From the NCBI GenBank assembly GCA_016195145.1, contig JACQAF010000129.1:1-6919 (forward strand): 6,919 bases of DNA, written 5' to 3'. The notes beneath the pieces were generated by a model. It had not been told where the DNA came from. It searched no databases and saw only the letters and a list, made by a program, of their open reading frames with translations. Positions 1-4,794 of the stretch are shown piece by piece. A program made the translations under genes and the position numbers. The stretch comes from Rhodospirillales bacterium. GTDB taxonomy: Bacteria > Pseudomonadota > Alphaproteobacteria > CACIAM-22H2. The first letter of the stretch is position 1; each line of letters begins with the position of its first letter.

Positions 1-355
1 CGACGGTTGCAGTCAGCGGGCCAAGCACAAGGCGATCGCCCGGCGATAGCACGGGCGGCGACGGGCGCTGTTCGGTGGGGGTGCGGAAATCTCCCGCTCC
101 AAACACGATGGCGACAAACCGGGTAAAATCGCCGGCGTCAACCCAGCCGGCAAGCCGCACCTCGAGCGGATCGCCGCTATCGGCATGCACGCCCTGCAAG
201 CTTGCCGGCAACGTTGCAGCGTCATTGGCAATTACGGCATCGCCCGGCCTGAACAACGTTGCAAGGTCGGCGCGAAGCCGGTGCCGTATCCTGCCGGCCG
301 GATTGACGATTAACAATTTCCTGTCCCGCCGGTCGGGCCGGCTGGCTGCGATCAT
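1..355 (-). CDS. QueA-like protein (S-adenosylmethionine:tRNA ribosyltransferase-isomerase family), 3' end beyond window
   Basis: The first 118 residues of a protein that continues past the left edge; no stop occurs in this frame. Translation begins MIAASRPDRRDRKLLIVNPA. It shows the QueA N-terminal pattern: an IAxxRP opening, a 'LLIV' strand, then RPGDAVIANDAATLPASLQG. That last segment corresponds to the PGDLLVxNxTRVxPARLxG segment of canonical QueA. An FGAGDFRTPTEQRP segment follows. QueA transfers and isomerises the ribose of SAM onto 7-aminomethyl-7-deazaguanine in tRNA, giving epoxyqueuosine. This divergent version lacks the NxTRV and PARL spellings (it has NDAAT and PASL), so its substrate is uncertain. 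The ATG at 355 lies 2 bp after the SDR stop. A GTG at 361 overlaps that stop as GTGA and is an alternative start, but MIAA fits relatives I recall. Last gene seen in a leftward operon. Family call fairly sure; function inferred. Confidence 0.75.
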   Translation of the reverse strand, partial: MIAASRPDRRDRKLLIVNPAGRIRHRLRADLATLFRPGDAVIANDAATLPASLQGVHADSGDPLEVRLAGWVDAGDFTRFVAIVFGAGDFRTPTEQRPSPPVLSPGDRLVLGPLTATV

Positions 356-357
356 GG

Positions 358-1074
358 TCACGGCCGAAACGCGCGTGCCTTTGCACCGGGCGCTGCGGGG
401 CGCATTCGTTCGACGATTTCCACCGCGCTGTCTTCGGGGCGTCCCAGCGTCGCCGGATCGGCATCCGGGACGGCCGCGGCGTGCAACGGCGTATCCATAT
501 CGCCCGGATCGACGGAAAGCAGTCGCACGCCCTGCGCTCTGGCCTCCTCGTCCCAGATGGCGGTCAGGTGACGCAGCCCGGCTTTGCTTGCGCCATAGGC
601 GCCCCAACCGGAATAGGCGCTAGTCGCGGCATCGCTCGATATGTTGATCACCATCGCGCTGCGCCCTGCGCGGGCGGCCGCCGTCAGCGCGCCGAACAGG
701 GCCTTGGTCAAACGGAATGGCCCGAGCAGATTGACCTCAAGCGCCAGTTGGAGGCCCTCGCAATCGGTGTCGGCAAGCAGGGAAAGCGGCGCCGGGCCGA
801 GGCTCGATGCGTTGTTTACCAGAACATCGAGCCCCCCGAGACCGCCCGCGATCTGCAATGCGATGGGATAGATATCGTCCTTGCGTCCGACATCGCCGAC
901 AATGCCGAGTGCGCCGGTATCCCCCGCGACCCGCTCGACATCGCGGACCGTGCGGGCAACGAAGGCGACATGGGCGCCTTCGTTGCAAAGCAACCGCACC
1001 AGCGCATTGCCCAGGCCGGACGTGCCACCCGTCACTGCGACGCGAAGTCCCGCGATTGAGGGTTTTTCCAGCAC
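358..1074 (-). CDS. Short-chain dehydrogenase/reductase (classical SDR), probably NADP(H)-dependent
   Basis: A 238-residue Rossmann-fold oxidoreductase of the usual classical SDR length. With GTG at 1074 as start (VLEKPSIAGLRVAVTGG), the cofactor motif TGGTSGLG spans residues 15-22 and NNAS begins at 87. The catalytic set is Asn115 (EVNLLG), Ser147 (INISSD), Tyr160 and Lys164 (YGASK), with the normal 13-residue Ser-Tyr spacing. PGDMDT closes the substrate side. An Arg after the second strand (FVARTVRD) suggests NADP(H). No signal peptide or membrane segment, so cytosolic. The frame stays open up to 1377, but the extra 101 residues are antisense-frame translation of the upstream gene and look unlike an SDR. 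The GTG lies 11 bp after that gene's stop with only a weak AGAAG-type ribosome site, so coupling is likely. Substrate unknown. Its place behind a SoxR-type promoter suggests a role in handling quinones or other redox-active compounds; that is inference. Confidence 0.85.
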   Translation of the reverse strand: MLEKPSIAGLRVAVTGGTSGLGNALVRLLCNEGAHVAFVARTVRDVERVAGDTGALGIVGDVGRKDDIYPIALQIAGGLGGLDVLVNNASSLGPAPLSLLADTDCEGLQLALEVNLLGPFRLTKALFGALTAAARAGRSAMVINISSDAATSAYSGWGAYGASKAGLRHLTAIWDEEARAQGVRLLSVDPGDMDTPLHAAAVPDADPATLGRPEDSAVEIVERMRPAAPGAKARAFRP

Positions 1075-1085
1075 GGACAGCGCTT

Positions 1086-1529
1086 CTAGCTCGGCTTCCA
1101 GCCCAACGCCGCTTCGATATCCGGAAAATAGCCTATTTTGAAATTGATCCCGGGGATGCCGGCCAGTTCGCCAGGCGCATTGGGATCGCCGGTGCCTACA
1201 GCCAGACGGACGACGCCCGCATCGTGATAGGCGGGCACGATGTCGCGCATCCACCATGTCTGGTAATCTTCCTTTTCCTCCGCTATGTGCTTCGCCCGCA
1301 GCCATGAAACCGCTGGGCTGGTTTTGTCCAGCGCTGAGGCATCGATCACGGCATAGTCGGGTTTGCGGATTTTGCACTGTTTCGCAAACTCAGCGATTCC
1401 ATTCCGGAAATCCTGCGTATTGAGGCCCGCGACATGCTTCCATTCGAACAGGAGCGTCTTGTGGTCTGCAGATTGGACAAAACGATATTGCGCGTTGTCT
1501 TCGATTCGTTTTCCGTTTTCCAGGGTCAT
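1086..1529 (-). CDS. Small hypothetical protein resembling STAS/SEC14-type domains
   Basis: 147 residues from the ATG at 1529. I do not recognise a characterised homologue. The opening (YRFVQSADHKTLLFEWKHVAG), a middle strand PDYAVIDAS, a helix with WWMRDIVPAYHDAGVVRLAV, and a final GYFPDIEAALGWK resemble the small STAS/SEC14-like proteins. Those typically end in a phenylalanine-rich strand and 'F.s..EAL.WL'. There are no cysteine pairs, membrane segments or signal peptide; it is probably cytosolic and charged. An ATG 24 bp further upstream (1553) is possible, but the ATG at 1529 has an AAGGAAA ribosome site at the right distance. First gene of a leftward operon with the SDR and the QueA-like gene, divergent from soxR, so possibly induced by SoxR. 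The catalytic or binding role is unknown. The reading frame is confident; the family assignment is tentative. Confidence 0.75.
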   Translation of the reverse strand: MTLENGKRIEDNAQYRFVQSADHKTLLFEWKHVAGLNTQDFRNGIAEFAKQCKIRKPDYAVIDASALDKTSPAVSWLRAKHIAEEKEDYQTWWMRDIVPAYHDAGVVRLAVGTGDPNAPGELAGIPGINFKIGYFPDIEAALGWKPS

Positions 1530-1534
1530 TCGGG

Positions 1535-1541
1535 TTTCCTT
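1535..1541 (-). promoter_or_regulatory. Ribosome binding site deciding the start of the STAS-like gene
   Basis: AAGGAAA on the minus strand, five bases before the ATG at 1529. It is a clear Shine-Dalgarno match in a window where most genes have weak ones. It favours the 1529 start over the upstream in-frame ATG at 1553, which would place this motif inside the coding sequence. Confidence 0.7.
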
Positions 1542-1612
1542 GATGTTATGCACGGTGGTCGAACGTCGGCGATCCGACGCTGCGATGCGCCGTCGCGCCG
1601 CAACTTGAATTC

Positions 1613-1643
1613 AGCCTACAAGTTAAAGTCAACTTGAAGTCAA
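1613..1643 (-). promoter_or_regulatory. Leftward MerR/SoxR-type promoter with 19-bp spacer
   Basis: On the minus strand, TTGACT (1643-1638) serves as -35 and TAGGCT (1618-1613) as -10, separated by 19 bp. Overlong spacers of 19-20 bp are the hallmark of promoters that MerR-family regulators, including SoxR, activate by twisting the DNA. The -35 is a 5/6 match to TTGACA; the -10 is weak, as expected for an activator-dependent promoter. Predicted transcription would start near 1606, leaving a leader of about 77 nt before the ATG at 1529. It would drive the STAS-like, SDR and QueA-like genes. Placement and spacing are seen; regulation by SoxR is inferred. Confidence 0.65.
1622..1639 (-). promoter_or_regulatory. 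Candidate SoxR operator (soxS-like)
   Basis: On the minus strand the 18-mer CTTCAAGTTGACTTTAAC matches 13 of 18 bases of the soxS-type site CCTCAAGTTAACTTGAGG as I remember it. The half-site TCAAGTT is perfect and begins immediately after the -35 hexamer, the same phase as in the E. coli soxS promoter; the second half is degenerate. It lies in the divergent region next to soxR, the usual place for a SoxR target. A second, differently spaced dyad (CAAGTT at 1619-1624 and AACTTG at 1631-1636) overlaps it, so the exact register bound is uncertain. Confidence 0.6.
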
Positions 1644-1651
1644 GCAGAAAA

Positions 1652-1657
1652 TATGCT
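1652..1657 (+). promoter_or_regulatory. Possible -10 element for soxR
   Basis: TATGCT lies 11 bp before the soxR ATG at 1669, and no convincing -35 is seen at 16-18 bp. If it is used, transcription would start within a few bases of the ATG and the soxR mRNA would be leaderless or nearly so. That would fit the absence of any Shine-Dalgarno there. The promoter would also lie right behind the leftward one, so the two could compete for polymerase. Weak evidence. Confidence 0.25.
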
Positions 1658-1668
1658 CTTCTTTTCCG

Positions 1669-2100
1669 ATGGATGGGATCCTGACCATCAGCGAGATTGC
1701 GCGGCGCAGCGGCGTCGCCTCTTCGGCGTTGCGCTTCTACGAGGAACGGGGCCTGATTCAGTCGGAGCGGGCGGGTTCGGGCTATCGCCGCTATCCCCGC
1801 TATGTGCTCCGCCGGGTCGCCTTCATCGTTTTCGCGCAGCGGATCGGATTGTCACTGGACGAAATCGGCGAGGAACTCGCCAAACTCCCGCTCGGCCGGA
1901 TTCCGACGCGCCGGTATTGGTCGCGCCTCTCCGCCAAATGGCTGAAACGGATCGATGACAGAATCGCCGAGATGGAGCGGCTGCGAGACGGGCTGACGAA
2001 TTGCATTGGCTGCGGCTGTCTTTCTTTCGGCCAGTGTCGTTTGGCCAATCCGGAGGACCGCATCGGGCGCACCGGACCCGGGCCGCGTTTCTGGCTGTGA
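1669..2100 (+). CDS. soxR: Redox-sensing transcriptional activator SoxR (MerR family)
   Basis: 143 residues; E. coli SoxR is about 154. SoxR is a dimeric activator whose [2Fe-2S] cluster is oxidised by redox-cycling drugs or superoxide-linked stress, which switches on target promoters. Residues 5-45 form the MerR winged helix: ILTISEIARRSGV, then SSALRFYEERGLI and the wing SGYRRYPRYVLRRV. Residues 80-110 form the dimerising helix. The cluster ligands are Cys112, Cys115, Cys117 and Cys123 in CIGCGCLSFGQC, followed by the SoxR-specific RLANPEDRIG; this separates it from metal-sensing MerR, CueR and ZntR. The C-terminus is short after the cluster. The ATG at 1669 has no Shine-Dalgarno, and no start codon lies upstream before the in-frame TAA at 1624, so this start is the only sensible one. 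It is divergent from the STAS-like/SDR operon, with a SoxR-like operator between them. In non-enteric bacteria SoxR commonly controls oxidoreductases and pumps directly, without SoxS. Confidence 0.95.
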   Translation: MDGILTISEIARRSGVASSALRFYEERGLIQSERAGSGYRRYPRYVLRRVAFIVFAQRIGLSLDEIGEELAKLPLGRIPTRRYWSRLSAKWLKRIDDRIAEMERLRDGLTNCIGCGCLSFGQCRLANPEDRIGRTGPGPRFWL

Positions 2101-2212
2101 ATGGAATTGCCCGAATTCTGATCGATCAAGACGTGCCTGCCGGATGAATTTGGCGCGCCGGTGCCCATACCCGCTCGCCCAAGGGGGAGGCCAGTGGCAA
2201 TCAGGCCCCCGG

Positions 2213-2234
2213 CATGATATTGGCCGATATCATG
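2213..2234. promoter_or_regulatory. 22-bp near-perfect palindrome over the cyclase translation start
   Basis: Eight-base arms CATGATAT and ATATCATG flank a TGGCCG core that is itself palindromic except at its outer pair. Ten of eleven pairs match in DNA, and the remaining one is a U-G wobble in RNA. Both candidate start codons of the cyclase (2214 and 2232) are inside it, one in each arm. It could be an operator for a dimeric repressor or a hairpin hiding the start codon. No poly-T follows, so it is not a terminator. The structure is certain; its role is not known. Confidence 0.5.
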
Positions 2235-4097
2235 GAGCCTCGTGTCCAAACCGAGTCCGTCCTACCCCCCGACGGTCCGCAGCGCTTCGCCATCGCCACC
2301 GTTCTGGTCGCAACCCTGACCGGCCTGGTTGGCTTGGCGGTTGTAACCGTTCTCGCCATCGGCTTCTGGACCGGGCGGGAAAATACGATCGCGCTTCTCC
2401 ACGACAAGGGCGAACTGGTGCTGACCGCCAGCGAGATCCGCCTGCGCGAGCAGATGGACCCGGCCGCCAACCAGCTTGCCTTCATCGCCGAGGTGCTGGG
2501 CCAGCCGAACTCGGTTTCCTATGGCAAGAACCGCATCGCCGATTTGCTGACCGGGGCGCTTGCCGCCGCGCCGCAGATCGTCCGTGTGGTCTTCGTTACG
2601 CCGGAACTCTACGTCATTACAGCCGAGCGCGGCCCGGACGGCCCGGAAGTCCGCCTGTTCAGCCGCGAGACCGACCCCCGGCTGGCCGCCATGGTCCTCA
2701 CCGCCTCGGCGCGGATCGGCGGCCGGTGGGACGATCCCGTATACGATCACGCCGCGGCCACGACCCTTATTCCCCACCGCCATTCGGTGTGGCGCGATGG
2801 GCGCTTCATCGGCGTGCTGTCGGCCTTCGTCGGCGTCCGTCAGATATCGAATTTCCTCGGCAGCGGCCTGCCGGTCGGCGCCGGCGGCAATAGTTTCGTT
2901 CTCTACGATCGCGAATACGTTCTCGGCCATTCCCGCCTCGCCCAGGCCTTTCCGGGCCTCGATCGGGAGCATCCCCTACCCCGCATCGACGAAGTCGGCG
3001 ATCCCGTGCTCGCCAATATCTGGTCGCCCAAGATGAACGCCAAGATTCTCGGCGGCGCCCACAAATTCCATATCGTCCGCACCGACGACGACGAGTGGCT
3101 GTTCCTCTATCGCACGCTGTACAGCTATGGCGACGCGCCGTGGACCATCGGCACCTATTTCAACGCCAGCGACGTCAGCGGCGAGGTCCGGCGCCTGCTC
3201 TACTCGGCTGTGGCTGGCCTTGGCGTTCTGGTGCTCGCCAGTTTCGCCGCCGTATTGCTCGGCCACCGCCTGGCCCGCCCGGTGGCGAGCCTCGCCCATG
3301 TGGCGCGCCGGATGCGGCGTTTCGAGTTCGCGCATATGCCGCCGCTGCACCGCAGCCGGATCAAGGAGCTCGACGACCAGATCCGCGCCTTCAACGATCT
3401 GCTGTCGGCGCTACGCTGGTTCGAATCCTACGTGCCGCGTTCGCTTGTCCGACGTCTGGTGCAGCGCCGCGACGGCAAGCCGCCGCCGTCGGTCGAACGC
3501 GAGGTGACGGTCATGTTCACCGATGTCCAGGGATTCACCTCGCTATCGGAACGGATGACGGCCGCTCAAACCGCATCCCTGCTCAACCGCCATTTCGCCC
3601 TGGTCACCACCGCGATCGAGGCCGAACAGGGAACCGTCGACAAGTTCATCGGCGACAGCGTGATGGCGTTCTGGGGCGCGCCGGAGCGTCAGGCCGACCA
3701 CGCCGCGCGCGCCGTGCGCGCAGCGCTCGGCATCGCCCGCGCCATCGACGCCGACAATACCGCCCGCGTCTCCGCCGGCCTACGGCCGCTGCGGATGCGC
3801 GTCGGCCTCCATACCGGGCCAGTGGTGATCGGCAATATAGGTGCGCCCGGCCGCGTCAATTACACCATTGTCGGCGATACGGTAAATATCGCCGAACGGA
3901 TCGAGGAACTGGCCCGGGAGTTTCCTTCCGAAAACTCCACCGTCTCGATACTGGCCAGCGAAATCACGGTCGGGCAGGCGAACGCGCCGGCCGAGGCCGG
4001 CTATGTCGGCCCCTTTACTCTTCGCGGACGCGCCGAGGTGGTGCCGATTTATCGCCTCGCTTCCGCGGCGCGTGCGGACGCATCGTCAGACCGGTGA
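2214..4097 (+). CDS. Membrane-anchored class III adenylate cyclase with extracytoplasmic sensor and HAMP linker
   Basis: 627 residues from the ATG at 2214 (621 from the ATG at 2232); neither has a clear Shine-Dalgarno. It converts ATP to cyclic AMP. Transmembrane helix 1 is at about 24-52 and helix 2 at about 329-350. The roughly 275 residues between them form a periplasmic sensor region, probably Cache-like, whose ligand is unknown. A HAMP-like linker follows (about 350-400), then the cyclase domain from about 428 to 614. Key residues are present: metal-binding Asp437 (MFTDVQGFTSL) and Asp481 (KFIGDSVMAFWGAP), and transition-state Asn558 and Arg562 (GDTVNIAERIE). Adenine-selecting Lys477 and Thr551 (VNYTIVGD) are also present. 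The Lys/Thr pair marks a class IIIb adenylate rather than guanylate cyclase. It follows soxR by 113 bp on the same strand, probably with its own control. A palindrome covers its start. The final 83 bp overlap trmJ on the other strand. Confidence 0.92.
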   Translation: MILADIMEPRVQTESVLPPDGPQRFAIATVLVATLTGLVGLAVVTVLAIGFWTGRENTIALLHDKGELVLTASEIRLREQMDPAANQLAFIAEVLGQPNSVSYGKNRIADLLTGALAAAPQIVRVVFVTPELYVITAERGPDGPEVRLFSRETDPRLAAMVLTASARIGGRWDDPVYDHAAATTLIPHRHSVWRDGRFIGVLSAFVGVRQISNFLGSGLPVGAGGNSFVLYDREYVLGHSRLAQAFPGLDREHPLPRIDEVGDPVLANIWSPKMNAKILGGAHKFHIVRTDDDEWLFLYRTLYSYGDAPWTIGTYFNASDVSGEVRRLLYSAVAGLGVLVLASFAAVLLGHRLARPVASLAHVARRMRRFEFAHMPPLHRSRIKELDDQIRAFNDLLSALRWFESYVPRSLVRRLVQRRDGKPPPSVEREVTVMFTDVQGFTSLSERMTAAQTASLLNRHFALVTTAIEAEQGTVDKFIGDSVMAFWGAPERQADHAARAVRAALGIARAIDADNTARVSAGLRPLRMRVGLHTGPVVIGNIGAPGRVNYTIVGDTVNIAERIEELAREFPSENSTVSILASEITVGQANAPAEAGYVGPFTLRGRAEVVPIYRLASAARADASSDR

Positions 4098-4794
4098 CGA
4101 TGCCGTGCAGCGTACGCACCTCGTGCGCCATCATCTCCGCCCGATGGAAGATGCTGCGAATATTGCGCACCATGGTCGGCCGCATCTTCTCGTTACGCAG
4201 GAACCCGCAGGCGTCGAGTTCGCTTTCGAGCCGGGCGAAGAAATCGAATACCTCGTCGCGCGTCGCGCGTTCGGCCTTGCCCTTGGCAAGGACACGCCCC
4301 GGCGTCGCATCGCCCGCCTGCCGCCATTCATAGGCCGCGATCAGTACCGCCTGGGCGAGATTGAGCGATGAAAATTCGGGGTTGAGCGGCACGCTCAGCA
4401 AGGCATCGGCCAGTGATACCTCGTCGTTCTCGAGCCCGGTTCGTTCCGGCCCGAAGAGAATGCCCGAATGCTCGTTCTTCCCGGCGCGATCGTGCATGTC
4501 GCGCGCCGCCTCGCGGACGGTGAACACGGTCTTCACCTGCTCGCGCGGCCGCGCGGTCGTCGCATAGACGTAATGCAGATCGGCAATCGCCTCGGCCGCG
4601 GTCGCGAAAATTTTTGCATTCTCGATCAGCGCGTCGGCTCCCGAGGCGGCGGCCAGAGCCCGCGGATCGGGCATCGCCGGACGCGGCCGGACAAGGCGCA
4701 GATCGGTCAGCCCGCAATTGAGCATGGCCCGCGCCGCGGCGCCGATATTTTCCGCCAGTTGCGGGCGGACAAGGACGACCGCCGGCGCGGTCAT
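4015..4794 (-). CDS. trmJ: tRNA (cytidine/uridine-32-2'-O)-methyltransferase TrmJ (SpoU/SPOUT family)
   Basis: 259 residues; the E. coli enzyme is about 246. TrmJ uses SAM to methylate the 2'-OH of nucleotide 32 in the anticodon loop of certain tRNAs, as a cytosolic dimer with a knotted fold. The three SpoU motifs are in order: NIGAAARAM at residues 16-24 with the conserved Arg22; LFGPERTGLEND at 113-124; and PLNPEFSSLNLAQAV at 136-150, the SAM-binding knot. The C-terminal helical part includes FFARLESELDACGFL (185-199) and ends near residue 232. After that comes a basic tail (RPHAPRKRG onward) that is encoded antisense to the end of the cyclase. The ATG overlaps the cimA stop as ATGA, so translation is probably coupled and no separate ribosome site is obvious. 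Position-32 specificity is inferred from family resemblance. Confidence 0.9.
   Translation of the reverse strand: MTAPAVVLVRPQLAENIGAAARAMLNCGLTDLRLVRPRPAMPDPRALAAASGADALIENAKIFATAAEAIADLHYVYATTARPREQVKTVFTVREAARDMHDRAGKNEHSGILFGPERTGLENDEVSLADALLSVPLNPEFSSLNLAQAVLIAAYEWRQAGDATPGRVLAKGKAERATRDEVFDFFARLESELDACGFLRNEKMRPTMVRNIRSIFHRAEMMAHEVRTLHGIVTGLTMRPHAPRKRGDKSAPPRRVREE

Noticed and set aside
75..623. Plus-strand open frame opposite the QueA-like and SDR genes
   Set aside because: No recognisable motif; the opposite strand carries clear QueA and SDR motifs.
1075..1377. N-terminal extension of the SDR reading frame
   Set aside because: It lies wholly over the upstream STAS-like gene in another frame, is rich in Arg and Gly without fold-like pattern, and precedes a normal SDR start.
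1669..2100. Metal-sensing MerR regulator (CueR, ZntR or MerR type)
   Set aside because: The four-cysteine C-x2-C-x-C-x5-C cluster motif followed by LANPEDRIG is specific to SoxR.
2104..2118. Inverted repeat GAATT-gcccg-AATTC just after soxR
   Set aside because: The five-base arms are AT-rich and no T-run follows, so it is too weak to call a terminator.
2151..2158. GGCGCGCC palindrome between soxR and the cyclase
   Set aside because: A short GC-only palindrome is expected by chance at this base composition and has no supporting context.
2006..2893. Plus-strand open frame of 295 residues overlapping soxR and cyclase
   Set aside because: Arg- and Pro-rich with no domain pattern. It overlaps the soxR iron-sulfur motif and the cyclase sensor, both well supported in other frames.
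3095..4333. Long plus-strand open frame of 412 residues
   Set aside because: It is an out-of-frame, Arg/Pro/Ala-rich translation of the cyclase and the trmJ antisense strand, typical of shadows in high-GC DNA.
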